Assembly: GCA_023935145.1 (NCBI GenBank) | Contig: CM043704.1 | Span: 96,125,873 to 96,189,872, forward strand | From: Bretschneidera sinensis | Lineage: Eukaryota; Streptophyta; Magnoliopsida; Brassicales; Akaniaceae | Reading direction: 5' to 3' | Length of the DNA: 64,000 nt | Shown here: one piece after another, positions 1 through 11,963 of the stretch | Numbering within the stretch: the first letter of the stretch is position 1 | Layout: each line of letters opens with the position of its first letter | Position numbers and translations under genes: made by a program | Notes under the pieces: generated by a model | Database searches by the model: none | What the model was told of the DNA's origin: nothing | The model's input: only the letters and a program-made list of their open reading frames with translations

Positions 1-3000
1 AGTTGAAAAATGTTCTGGTTCAGTAGCACAATCATCGTATCTGAGAAGGTGAACAGAGCAAGCCTGAAGCATCCACACCAATGAAAGAAAGATCACAAAC
101 GGTACACAGCTTCCCTTCCTGGCTAGGCACAAAACGGGAACTACAGTAAGGGCAAGAGACATCCTTCTGGCCTCGGTAAATTGGCACATAAGTCGCCCCA
201 CATGTAACAAATGGGTTTCTGAAATCATAGTTCAACTCAGATGCATCTTTCATATTCTTCTCTGCAGCTTGCAGGACTTGTCTGGCGGTCTTTGCTTGGT
301 TCTCAATGGTGGGGTTTGTCTCTAGTAGCCGTCTGGCAAAATTAGCAGCTGTAGCAAGGTTCTTTGCCTTGTAGCAAACAGTCATGGCATTTAGCAAGGC
401 AAGCCTCAAGTGAGGCATTTGAAGGTTGCAGTGGGTGAAGTAGGCCGCAAGTTCCTGCTGCCTCACAGGATTGTCTTTAATTTCCCTCCTCTTAAGCTCC
501 ATCTGCAGGCCAAGAACATACTCCTTGACTATAATAATCAATTCCTTAACCTCATCGACTTCCCATCTTGAATCAACAACAATCAGAGGAATTGTATGAA
601 GAATGCTAAGAAAAAGACGAAGAGCCTCAGTGAATTTCCCAGCTGTTGGAGCCTTGTAACCAGCCTTGAGCTTCTCGTCCCACTGAGAGAAATCGAACAC
701 CAATGCAGGTGGGCCCCTGACATTAGGACTAGTAGACTCATTCCATCCTCTTTCAATAGCAAGTGATATCACTGGAGTAGATGAAAATGCACGCAGATAG
801 GTATGGCTGCCACTGTTAAGATCAAGAAACATTGATTTCAATGGAGTAAAGTTTTTTATTCCAAGTTGCCTGCTCAGCAACCGCATTGCAGTGTCAAAAT
901 TGCCAGCTGCTGCATGTTCAGCAGCAAGAGATGATTTTTGAATCCAAATTTGACTTACAGGCATACCCACAGTTGGTGCCACAAAGACTGAAGAACGAGC
1001 ATTGACAGAGACCCTTGGTGTTTCTGCCTCAGGGGGAAGATCCAAATCCTCAATCTCCCATCCTCCGTCCTCATCATTTTCTTCAGCCAATTCTCCATCC
1101 TCCAAAATTGTTGCGACATCCCCATTCTGTAAGCCATCAACATCAACCATATCAAGTTCTTCACCCCAATCACCATCACCACCCTCTTCCTCTTCATCCA
1201 CGGCATCCCTGCCAACACTATCCAATCCACCTTCAAATATGCCTTTCACGACTCTCAGTAGGGGCCAATCACCACCACACATAATGGGGGCCGGCGGCAT
1301 TAAAAGGGAGGGTACTTTCCCTTCTGGCACAGAAGGAACATTATATCCCAACTCAGTTGCTATCCGCTCAGCAACATCCTGTAGCCCATGGACTGAAGCC
1401 GTGATGTAAGCAAGAGGCAAATGGCCAGCATTCTCTAAGATTTTAACACGTTCTCGGATATCACCCAAATACATGGCATTATGAAACTGACCCATGATGT
1501 CATTCTTAACTTCCGCAATTCTCAGCATCTTGGACAGCTTTTCCAAGTTCGCAGTAATAAGATACAGGAAAGATAACCTCTCAAAATTCTTTGTCCGCTG
1601 GTAGGCATATTCCACAATACCTGCATTGCCCTGGCGAAGGGCCTCCACCCCCAATCTATACCAGTGATCTTTCTCATCAATCTCCTTAGCAGATGCAACT
1701 GCAATTTGAATGTTCCCACTCTCTAGAGCCAAATTAAACCGAGTTCTCTCATCTCTCACGAAATGGAGAGCGACTTCTGGGAAACCTTTCTGTTGCAAGT
1801 ACGCAATCATTGCCTGCCCACAAAGCTGTGAGTTCTTTATCATGCTCATAACATGATCATATTTCTTATTTAATAGAGATTGCTTGAAAATATATTCTGT
1901 CGCATCAAAAACGATCACATTGTTCTTCCCATCCCGATCCAAGCAAAAGATCTTATTATTTGAAACCTTAGTAATGTAGATGGGGACATCAAGGGTTCTA
2001 ATGATTCCACTATCTCCATTAGGGAGGCAGTATTTAATGTGATTTAAGGTAGTGTAAATAAAGACACCATTGTCATCCCAGGATCCGCTCTTTACACGGA
2101 TTGTCTCATGAAGAGTGCACTGGTGCACAAGCTTCTTGTTAGCAATGATGATTGTCTGTTTGCTAAGCAAGGCAACACTCTCCATGTCATTTGACCAAAC
2201 GACATACCTGATGAAAGGGGTTTGCAGATCACCGAGAACAAGCCTCTGCTGGAGGTCAAATATAACAACTCTATCCTCTGCTCTACAAAGCAAGTTCCCT
2301 GTTCCAGCATAGAATATAGTATCCGTGGCGATTGGGATGCCACTCTTTTTAACCACCTCATTTTTGAGGTTCTTGACAAGGACTTGATTGTTGTTTTTGT
2401 CAAGCACAGCAAACCGGTTACGAGCTATAAAGATTGCAGAACCACCAATGCCTCTCTATGGCTCTTGCACAGTGCCACTCCTACCAATGTTGTCTTTAGG
2501 TATGATATACAACTCATAAGACCCCCCATCTACATCCGAACAGATAAGAACAGCATTTTCTGTTGGACTGTAAGACAGAGTCCTTGGACTTTGATTAAGG
2601 CTGGCAGTACCAGGCCGTCGAATGGGACAAACTTGTGTGTCTTTTTGAGACGAAAATTCATAAAATCGCAAAAACCGATCTTTGGCATAGAACAAAGAAT
2701 CACCACTCACAGAAAAGGCAGGACACTCTCTCTCTAGCTTGAAAACAATCATTCCACTGTCATGGCCAGCTGCCAAAAGATTCATCTCAGGGTGAACTGC
2801 AAGGATCCAAAATCGATCGTGCTCTCGGCGGAAAGTTTGAAGTCCACATCGCTTAGTTGCATCCCAGATACGAATGCTTTTATCCTCGGAATTTGAAACA
2901 ATTATGTCTTGTTTGGCATGGAACATAATGCATGACACATTATTCGTGTGCCCTCTCAATGTGTCCACTTCCCAAGCCTTCGTCTCTGCAAACAAAATGA

Positions 3001-3454
3001 ATAGATCACCTCAATAACCGAGTTTTTTCAGATGACTAAAATCATAGTAAGTAAGAGTTTGCTAATATTTTGGGTAATTTAAAACAGAACAAACCTATCA
3101 GCTATCATAAACCATGTAGAACACAATCTAAAAAAATTAATAATAATAGAAACAGAAGATACCCAGTCATCAGGAAGTCAACTTCCTAAAAACTCAATCA
3201 AATGAAAGGTGTTTTTTGAGAAAGTACATAATTTCTTATCAATATTAAAGTTGTCCGACAAAATGGATAGCAAAAAAGACCACAATCACTACTTTGCAGA
3301 CAATTAAAAACAATGGGGAAAAGCATTGTTTCATCACCGTTCATGCGCCATAGTTTAACTTGTCGGTCATCTGCCCCTGAGACAATTAGAGGTAAGGTGG
3401 GATGGAATGAAGCCCATTTGACTCCACGATCATGGCCTTCCAAGACATACTTAA
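1..3454. repeat. Segmental duplication, copy 1 (alpha-COP 3' part)
   Basis: Bases 1-3454 align without large gaps to 11964-15417 at a constant offset of 11963, with only scattered substitutions. The similarity covers exon sequence, the intron between exons 2 and 3, and the 3' flank, so this is a DNA-level duplication and not a retrocopy. It ends abruptly near 3454, inside coding sequence of exon 2. The other end lies beyond the left edge of the window. Confidence 0.95.
32..3454 (-). pseudogene. Truncated alpha-COP (coatomer subunit alpha) pseudogene
   Basis: This is a broken copy of the intact alpha-COP gene at 11995-16983. It keeps the last exon (32-2985) and the 3' 117 bases of exon 2 (3338-3454). 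Exon 1 and most of exon 2, which encode the first WD40 repeats, are missing because the duplication stops at 3454. In the last exon an in-frame TAG (complement at 2456-2458) replaces Lys411 of the intact copy; the frame is otherwise open to the same stop at 32-34. About 25 residues differ from the intact copy over the last 790 residues, several at places that look conserved in the family (Leu to Trp and Arg to Trp near 690 and 560). With no start exon and a nonsense codon, I infer it makes no functional coatomer subunit. A truncated transcript cannot be excluded. Confidence 0.92.
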
Positions 3455-3925
3455 ATTTGTATGTTTTGTGGTGGCCAATTTTCTTGGGAATTTCAGTCTG
3501 ATTCTGATAGCTTTTTCTTTATTTTTCTTAGTAAATCTGATAATCTTTAAAAAGAGGGACTAAGGAAAGACTAAAGAGGAGGAAAAAAAAAATTAATAAA
3601 TATTACTTTTTAATTAAATAGAGATTAATTTTGTCTGAACATAAAAATCACTCGTCTTAACAAATTGCGGTTTGATAATCTCGTTATTATTTTTTTATTT
3701 TTCAGAATTTGAGATAAATTATAATTACTCAAAAATCACTGTATGTAATTACCCAATATAAAGATAAATAGTATTATTATAAAAAATAAAAAAAAAGAAA
3801 AGATAATATCATAACCAATTTTCTCTTGATGGTTATTTTTAGGCAATGACGTGAATAAGCTCATATTTGGATTAGATTCCTGGTTGTTTCTTTCGCGTTT
3901 TACTTTTTTTTAAGCAAGTGGATTG

Positions 3926-4237
3926 GAATTGGACATTTAAAGGCCACAACGCTGTAAGATATGCCATCAACTTAAAGTCTGCTACTTTCAAATACTGGCC
4001 TATGAACTGGACATTTAAAGGCCACAACGCTGTAAGATATCCCCATCAACTTAATGTCTGCTACTTTCAAATACTGGCCTATGAATTGGACATTTAAAGG
4101 CCACAATGCTGTAAGATATGCCATCAACTTAAAGTCTGCTACTTTCAAATACTGGCCTATGAATTGGACATTTAAAGGCCACAATGCTGTAAGATATGCC
4201 CATCAAGTTAAAGTCTGCTACTTTCAAATACAGGCCT
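3926..4237. repeat. Minisatellite, four 78-79 bp units
   Basis: Four tandem units start near 3926, 4004, 4083 and 4161, with spacing 78, 79 and 78 bases and few differences between units. Each contains ggacatttaaaggccac and ends near tttcaaatactggcc. The array lies about 470 bases beyond the breakpoint of the truncated alpha-COP copy. Because 78 is a multiple of three, short open frames run through it on both strands, but there is no sign that it is coding. Confidence 0.95.
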
Positions 4238-4259
4238 TTTATTTTTGTTATCCTTTTCT

Positions 4260-4260
<1 letters not shown>

Positions 4261-4294
<34 letters not shown>
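4261..4294. repeat. (GT)n(GA)n microsatellite
   Basis: A short GT run passes into about 13 GA dinucleotides, directly after the 78-bp minisatellite. Confidence 0.95.
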
Positions 4295-7175
4295 TATTGT
4301 TTAAAAAGCATCTTGTAGCTCTATGCCCAAAAAAAATGAACTATAATTTCATTACTACTAAAACAAATTGGGTAAACTACACTGTCATCCCTAAGGTCTG
4401 GTCAAAATTACAATAACAGCTCAAGTTTTTAAGAAGTGACATTTCCTCCAAAACTTTTTATGAACATTACTTAACAAAATCCAATATAACATTGACAAGG
4501 CATCAGTAGATTGTTATTTAATGTCAAAAATACAACTCACGCACAAGATTCTCACCAAGAACAATTGTTGTTCATCATTTTCATGGATATGATGAAAAAA
4601 ACCTCAATCAATCAAATGCCATTTTGACATAAAATTGTAACAACAATAATAATTTCTTTCATTTAATAATTTATTGATCAAATAAAAGAAAATTAAATGC
4701 CAAAAAAAGTTTCAATTAGTTTTATGTTTTTTTAGCCTTGAAGTAAAATTATAAAAATCAATGAAAGAAAACAAAAAAAAATCAACACCGTCTCAGTTAA
4801 GTGAAATCTATTTGTGAGACTTAATTATTAACATCTTATTCACGAGAAAAAAAAAAACTAATGCATTAAGAAAAGTGAAATGATCGACAACTTCTCGCAA
4901 CAAGCATGGAGGATACACCAAAAGGGCAAGTTTTTCTTTTTAATATTTTAAGTTGGATGTGATTAATATTTTTTTTTTAAAATTTGAAATGCATTTATAA
5001 TTATGACTAAATTTGAGGGATGTATTTATAATTTATTCAAAAAATTATTATTTATTTAAGAAATTTTTGTATGCACCAATATAGATAAATAGATACAAAT
5101 ATGGTGTAGTAACCAACAATCATATGACCTCTAAACAAAATTAAATACCTTAACAAAATCTTTGGCTAAGTGAAACTTATCAATTTCATAAAACTCATTA
5201 TCTTTAACTGTAAAAAGTGGTATCAAAAGTACATAAATCTTGCTTTCTAGACGCTAGTCCAATGAAGGTAAAAACTTGAACAGTTAGACCCGGCCTTTTT
5301 TCTTGCCATTTTTCTTCAGCAAGATTTACTTTTGTATTTTTCTTAAATTTTCTACTATAAGAAAAGAAAGAAAACCCATTAAACAAGATGACCTGACATG
5401 GAATTTTTGTAATATAACATACCATCCATCCCATGTGAACACAACAACTTTTGATTAGAAACTATGATTTTTTTTTTGAAAGGGTAGTCAAAGAAAAAGA
5501 AAATTTTATTACAAATTGAAAAGGCCAAACACAATAAGGGGAGATTATAATTTGAAAGGACAAGTCCAATGTCTAAGGACTACCATTTGGGCGGCTTAAG
5601 TTTGCAGATTTAAATGACAGAGATTTGCCTATCGTTCTGGTAAGAATGCTCTCTAGACCCCTTGGCTTTTTTAGGAACAAAATCATCAAGTTTCACCTTT
5701 CGTTTGGAATTAAAAGTACTGAAAGAATTGGATTTTGATAAAACACCTGTATTAAAAAACATCAAATTGAACGACACAAAAACTGTGTAGAGTTTTGATA
5801 AGTTTATTTGCAAACCAAATTTGGGGAAAAAATAAATTTGTAAGATATTTTAAGTTAAAATAATTCTGAAAGTCATAAATGATGAAAAAAAGCTTATTTT
5901 CATTTTTCTGTCATTGTACTAATCAGAAGAAGAACACAAAAATAAAGATACTTAATAACCTGCGTGAGAGAGGGTTCCAAAGGGTTTTTTTTTTTTGTTA
6001 TTTGATTTAATATCTTTAAGTTTATTTTAATTGAATTAATTAATAACGTGATGTCATTTTAATTTGATGACACAATCTTATCTATTAAAAATAAATAAAT
6101 TATTAAAATTAAAAGTAATATTCTCTTTTTAAATTGAGACAACTGAAACCTTTTGTATTAGTAGCATTTTTTTTTTCTCTAAAATGTTATACGTATCATT
6201 TATAGGAATCCATACCTTCCGACTTCCCTTTCCCTCCTTTATTACTTTAATTTCATTTTTTTATACGTATCATTTATAGGAGTCCACACCTTCCCCTTGT
6301 TTTAGACATTTGACTTTGAATTTTAACGTTTGGGTAAATTAAAATGAGGTGTAAGATACTTTGGTTCTTCTATCTTCGTCAAACAAGTTTGGTTTGTCTA
6401 AATTAAATCCCAAAACTTATTTTATTGTATAAATTGGGACCTTTTAGCTAAACGAAACCAGAAAAATATAAATTTTAGCCACATATGGCACATGGGGCGG
6501 AAAAAATTGGTGCCCAAACGTTGGGGGGGACATTAGAGACATTAAGACCTTCCCCCTCATGCAGCTATGGTCTTTTGCAAATTAAAAAACAAAGGGTAAC
6601 ATACAAACACATCAATAATTACAACTTAATCTTAAGTTTTAAACGAAAGACAAACTTATTCCGCTTAATCTAATGTAGTAGAGGAAGGTATTCTACTCTA
6701 CTCTACTCTAATTGAGCAAAACATGTAAGTACTGCAACCCATTCCTCCATTATTTGAGCAATGTTTTTCCTCTCCCAAAACCAGAATCCATCGATAAAGC
6801 ATATCTTGGACCTTATCAAAGAAAAAGAAATAATCTTGCACGTCACCGCTAATGTTGCTCTTCAACTTTAAGCATCTCTCTTCACATTATTCATGCAGCT
6901 GACAACTTTGAAACAAGAGAGAGTTTAACAAGTACCAATTACCCAAACTATCGATTTGAGCCCTCAGCTTTGCAGTTTCAGACTTCGATTCTCCAAGAAA
7001 TCATCAAATGTGACCAAATCCATTCAATCAACAACCAACATTTGAAATGCTATAGACACAACATAACAAAAACTTAAAAAAATTAAGATAACAAGTTGAT
7101 CTAACAAATCACAAAAGCAAACCCCAAACCAACTGCAACATACATTAAACCTGACAAAATCAATACTCACAGAAA
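4295..7175. other. Spacer between alpha-COP copies, left part
   Basis: AT-rich sequence without a convincing gene. The open frames at 5204-5434 and 5610-5813 are short, low in complexity and resemble no family I know. The one clear structure is a 34-bp direct repeat at 6187-6220 and 6261-6294, with a third diverged copy near 10701-10733. Confidence 0.6.
6187..6294. repeat. Direct repeat pair, about 34 bp, period 74
   Basis: Bases 6187-6220 and 6261-6294 share the sequence around acgtatcatttatagga followed by a tcca..ccttcc tail. A related stretch lies at 10701-10733 near the other end of the spacer. This suggests an old dispersed repeat or a spacer duplication that has decayed. Confidence 0.7.
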
Positions 7176-7290
7176 CCCCCTCCAAGATCAGATCCTTTCA
7201 AGCATTTCCTTCACAAAAACCCGAATTTCCCATCCGACAAGTGCACTCTTTGGTTGCAGACTTGCCCATGAACAACCCAGGGCTTCACAT
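7176..7290 (-). other. Diverged duplicate of 8526-8645
   Basis: The stretch shares caagatcagatc, a ttcct-rich middle and a caggcttcacata-like end with 8526-8645 on the other side of the copia insertion. On the minus strand both begin with a coding-like Cys-Glu-Ala and are rich in Trp, but this copy carries a stop. It looks like a decayed duplicate of unknown origin and predates the cleaner copia insertion. Confidence 0.45.
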
Positions 7291-7403
7291 AAAAATTTCA
7301 ACATTCAAAATGATCATAATGGATTTCACTTCAGTCCTAAATTCGTTATCCCTACACTCATTTCCCTGAAAAATCCCCAAAATGTATCCATACCGATTAC
7401 CAC

Positions 7404-8353
7404 TGTTATCAGAGTGAATAGCCACCTAACCCTAAGGTCAATAGTCATATTTATATAGAACTGAATAATAAGAAAATACAAAAATACCCTTATAGTAACA
7501 TGCACCCAACTTGTTACATAGAGATATAATCCGAGTCCCATCTAATAGTGAAGATATCAGCTAACTAATCTGCAGATTTCACATGTCTTGTACGAATCAC
7601 ATCTTATAACAATTTCTCCCGAACAGCATGACAATCCACCTTAATATGCTTTGTCCTCTCATGAAATACAGGATTAGTTGCAATATGAATAACAGCTTGG
7701 TTATCACAGTCTAAACTCATAGGACAAGACTGTGGAAACCCAAGTTCAGTTAGAATCTGCTTTAACCATACTACATCGCATGTAGTATGAACCATAGTTT
7801 TGTAATCAAACTCTGCACTAGACCTTGCAACTACTGTTTTCTTCTTACTTTTCCATGACACCAAATCACTCCCCAACAAGCACACAATATCCTGTGGTGG
7901 ATCTCTGATCTGATGGAGAACCTGCCCAATCTGCATCAGTATATCCCTCAATCTCTCAATCTGAGTATAACCAAGATTCTGATATAGCAAACCACAACCG
8001 AGAGCACTCATAAGATATCTCAGAATGCGTATAACTGCATTCCAATGCCAAACATAGAAATAGGAGAGGTGCCGGAAAAATGATCGGGATGGGCGGAAAA
8101 CAGGTAGTTTGTGGTCAAAAAAGGAAAAAGGGGTGGGCTGTGGGCGGATTGATGTGGTTGCTAGGGTTATGGGGTGGAAGAAGAAGAAGTGTTGTTTCAG
8201 TTTTTTTTAATCAGGATCCCACTCACGCTCTGATACCATGTCAGAATTATCAGAGTGAATAGCCTCCTAAGCCTAAGGTCAGTAGTCATATTTATATAGA
8301 ACTGAATAATGAGAAGAAAAAAAAGTACCCTTATATTTTAACATACTCTAACA
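7404..8353 (-). mobile_element. Internally deleted Ty1/copia LTR retrotransposon
   Basis: The element lies on the minus strand. The 5' LTR (8239-8353, about 115 bp) and 3' LTR (7404-7500, about 97 bp) are clearly similar, and begin TG and end CA on both strands. Next to the 5' LTR, 8227-8238 is the complement of TGGTATCAGAGC, the primer binding site matching initiator methionine tRNA. A purine-rich stretch at 7501-7512 (minus strand AAGTTGGGTGCA) precedes the 3' LTR as a polypurine tract would. The flanks carry a perfect 5-bp target duplication, accac, at 7399-7403 and 8354-8358. Between the LTRs only the RNase H end of pol survives (about 7604-8048), so gag, protease, integrase and most of reverse transcriptase are gone. 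It cannot move by itself. Confidence 0.93.
7604..8048 (-). pseudogene. Copia pol fragment: end of reverse transcriptase and RNase H
   Basis: Minus-strand translation gives motifs typical of copia RNase H: ILRYL near 8030, LVSWKSKKKTVVARSSAE near 7845, CDNQAVIHIATNPVFHERTKHI near 7680 (shown here only as landmarks), and an end at VREKLL. The stretch between the first two blocks, normally the YTDADWAG region, is present only after a change of frame (about 7890-7960), so the fragment is frameshifted as well as truncated. It is the only coding remnant inside the LTR element at 7404-8353. Confidence 0.9.
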
Positions 8354-8525
8354 ACCACCACAACCAAAGAAAAGACAGCACCGCAGAGACTACATAATAA
8401 ACATTTATAAACAGTAAGCAACAAGTCAATAACGATGGGATAAAGTGAGTCCAATTAGCATAACCTACTAATTAAGCAATCCAACTAGAGTAATTACAGC
8501 CAAATCAAGATTTTAACAAAAACCC

Positions 8526-8975
8526 ATTTCAAGATCAGATCTTTTGAACCACTTCCTCCCCAAATCTCCCAATCTTTTTGCCTTCTCAAAGACTGTGCTT
8601 CATTCCCATCCCATGTTTTCCATGAATGCACCCAGGCTTCACATACAGATAAGGAGACCTCTTTTTTTCATACAAGTAAAGAAATATTATTGATAAGGAG
8701 ACCTCTTTTTTAATACAGATAAGAAATATTATTAAAAAAAGGAGACCTCTTTGAAGTGTTCATCATTGTAAATGCTCTTTTCCCCAACTTCCTCATCCTC
8801 TGCCTCCCAAGTTTCCCACTCAGACTGTGGCTCAAGCTTATCATCCAAATCATACCCATTAATATCTTCTTCCCCCTCATAATCATAACCATATCAATCA
8901 TACTGATAACCCACATCATATACACACCCCTCAAAAGACCCATCATCATGGCATGGCTCATAATCATTAAGTTTT
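8526..8975 (-). pseudogene. Possible decayed coding fragment, acidic and Trp-rich
   Basis: I do not recognise this. In one minus-strand frame from about 8975 to 8745 the translation is strongly acidic and rich in Asp, Glu, Tyr and Gly (for example YGYDYEGEEDINGYDLDD), interrupted by one stop, and followed by a SEWETWEAEDEE block. After a 90-base stretch with a repeated aggagacctcttttt motif (8657-8750), a second coding-like piece at 8640-8526 starts CEAW and continues with WEIWGG. The composition differs sharply from the surrounding AT-rich DNA. I infer remains of a gene or gene fragment; the family is unknown and chance is not excluded. Confidence 0.3.
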
Positions 8976-11963
8976 AAGAAAACGGCAAATTCATTCCATT
9001 GTTAAGAAACTTAACTAAAATTGGGAAAAACACAAATGCCTTTAAACTAATATCCATTACATGAGTAAAGAGATTTCAATGGAGCAGCAAAAACCTAATG
9101 TTAGGTGGCTGTGAGGAAAAAAATTCACTCTGACTATTAGCTACTTTGAATGTAACTTATGTCAACTAAAACTTAAGGAAGAGAATGTGTTTTTCAAAAA
9201 CTTGAGACTAAATTGTAATTACTATCAAACTTGAGGGATGTAATTGTATTTTACCTAAAAACAAAGCCTCAACTTCTCTTTAGAAAAATGACACGCCTGA
9301 TCATTTGGGGAAAAAACTCACTAGTTTATTGATACTCTATTTTTTTCACACTTAATGCCTCGCTTAGTCACAAGCTCACGCTACTGAGCTCGGCATTGAT
9401 ACTCTATTAGATTGCAGACCTCATGAACAACATGGACAAACTCAGACTCTGCTCATCACTGAAAAAACAAAACTTGAGACTACTCATCATTCAGGAATGA
9501 AGGGGAAAAAAGTATTTTTTTTTTAAAGTAGGGAGAACCAGAGCTGACAGACATTCTCTAAACATCCATTGCCCAAAGAAAGAAATTGGGTACTTTGGAG
9601 AGGTCACATAATAGTTCCAAAACCACAAGAAGCAACAAGTTCCCATTGTCAGATAACGCTAGCAATTCAACCACAGCAAATTTAAACCTTCAATTGAGAA
9701 GAGGACTAACACATGCAAATTTGGCGGTAAAATCTGACTCAGAAACCAAAATAAGTACTAAACTTCCAATAAATAAACATGGCCTGTTGCTATGAACCTT
9801 GTTGATCACAAACAAAATATACCAGCTATATCCATTCCCAAACCAAACAAACATGCTTGATCACAAACAAAAGATACCAGCAAACAATATTAGATTGATC
9901 CATTTCCAGCAAACGAAATATACCATAACAAACAAACATGCTCGATCCATTTCCGGCAACCAAAATATACCAATATTAAATTTAGAAAATGTATCCATTC
10001 TATACCCAGAAAATCCTTCAGCTATGCCCAAAATGATATTCACTCTCCCTAAGAAAACTACCAAAACAATCAGATTCATTAATTTAAGAAATAAAAATTG
10101 CCAAAAAAAATATCAACAGTGGATTAAACAGAGAGATGTAATTGAAAATGCATGCTAAAGGTGAGATTAGCATACAATAGCAAGAGATTAAATCAAAGAG
10201 AAAAGATGAAAACCCATGCAGGAGAAAGGAAATCGAAGCTATCCATTAGCTGAAACGGAGTATCAGAGTTACTTGGAGGAAATCACCATTGTTAACAAGT
10301 TGAAGTAATTTAGTCAAAATCTCCAATCAGCTATCAGTAAGACGATGCACATTCGCCTCTGAGAGGGATTTCCCCGCTCAAATGAAGCCACATAGATTGC
10401 CACCTAGGATTAAAATTGAGGCTGTACTAAATTGAAACAGTAACATAAGTTATGAGACTCAATTGGGACAAGCCAAACTGGAAGAACAAAAATAGAACCC
10501 AGTGCAAACTTTAAGGACATCCTTTGTGAATTTACCCTTATCTTTTCCAGAATTCAAACTAATAACAGCTCCAGATCATTTGTGTTGTGCCAGTCATCCT
10601 ACCACTACTAAACAACTTCTCAAATTAACAATTAAATTCCTAACATACTTGTCATACCTTAGTCCTAACTAAAGAGTTCTATGCATTATTTTCTTGCTCT
10701 TAACTTTATCATTTATATGAATCCACACCTTCCAATTCTTTTGCCTTTCATTAATTTCAACTTCCCTTACTTTTAGACATTTAACCCAAAATTCCTGCAT
10801 GACTTTTAAATCTATAATCCACTAACACGACTAGGCCATGACTTCTATTACTGGTTATTCTAAAAGGTTTTTAATGTCACTCATCACAAAATAAAAAGTT
10901 CACACCAGTTTCTAATGAATTTTAAGCCATATGTCAAATCAACATACCAAAGATCCACAAGACTTCTCCTAATCTAGTGTCAGCAATACTGGTGCATAGC
11001 TCTCCTGTACGGTAGTTGGTAAACACTAATAGTAAAGATTCATCTCTGTGGCAAAAAGTTACTATGAAAAATTAAGCCACCAAAAAAGATGCTTATAGCA
11101 TAGAAACATGCAAGGTCGTAAATGGAGGAAAGAATAGTAATATTAATATTTAGAAACAAACAGTACTTTCAGAAGCGAGTGAAACACTAACATCAAAGTA
11201 AAAAAAAATATTGCCAAATGGAATCGGCATCCATTGACATGTTAGTCCTGCCCATAGTTATCGAGATCCTTATACCCTCTTGGAACCGTGATCCGGATTC
11301 TACAATCTGATTCATGGCGCAATCGCACACCAGATTACTAAAATCGGAGATCCAAATTTTTCTTAAGATTTTTAGCTGAAAATTTTTAAAATAAAAAAAA
11401 GATTCTTACATACAATAAAGGAAATAAGAGAATGTTCATACTTCATTTTTAAATTTATGTTTTCTAATATTATGGTTATTGACTTAAATATTTTGTCAAA
11501 ACTCTAATAACTTCTAAAGTGTTATTATGCACACACTTCTATTTAAATTGAATTAAAAAATATATCTAATATCCTAATTTTATACAAGTTCTTATACATT
11601 ATACAAACCACTTAAGTTTACCCCCAACGTACCGCATACGGGGTAGGTAACGTACCACATTCCCGTACCTGTACCGCGAACCAGGGCATACTGAATTCCG
11701 GTCATGCCTATGAACATTATCTAAATAACAAGGGCTCTTTGACTTGTAATTAACAAAAACAGCCCAAGACAAAATTCTCAAATCTTTTATTACATTCAAA
11801 ATCATAATCAACTAAGTAAAGAGAAAAAAAGAAGAAACCCAAGACAAAATAGAAAAAACCTAACTCTTCTATAGTTTAGTATTTCTTACCTCTCACCTGC
11901 AGATATGATTACAGAATCAATCAACATCACAACCTCTGTTGACTAAAGGTTGAACTGAAAGAA
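8976..11963. other. Spacer between alpha-COP copies, right part
   Basis: No gene is supported. Open frames at 9586-9795 and 9799-10158 have no family features. Two patches are GC-richer than their surroundings: 11220-11380, rich in short atcgga/gatcc words, and 11620-11720, with repeated gtacc words (taccgcatacggggtagg and similar). Both resemble worn ends of dispersed plant repeats, but no element boundaries are visible. Confidence 0.5.

Noticed and set aside
1002..1409. Ser/Pro-rich plus-strand open frames over alpha-COP (also at 12965-13372)
   Set aside because: They are the antisense of the acidic Glu/Asp-rich linker of alpha-COP, where complementary codons give Ser, Pro and His. No independent gene signal.
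32..2407. Treating the left alpha-COP copy as a functional second gene
   Set aside because: The 791-codon frame has no genuine start, is preceded by an in-frame TAG at 2456-2458, and lacks exon 1 and most of exon 2.
3926..4237. Evenly spaced repeats that could be mistaken for a CRISPR array
   Set aside because: The units are 78-bp head-to-tail copies with no unique spacers, and the genome is a plant nuclear one. It is a minisatellite.
8756..8977. Hydrophobic plus-strand open frame resembling a membrane protein
   Set aside because: It is the complement of the acidic minus-strand stretch (Asp/Glu/Tyr codons read backwards give Ile/Leu/Phe). Nothing else supports a gene.
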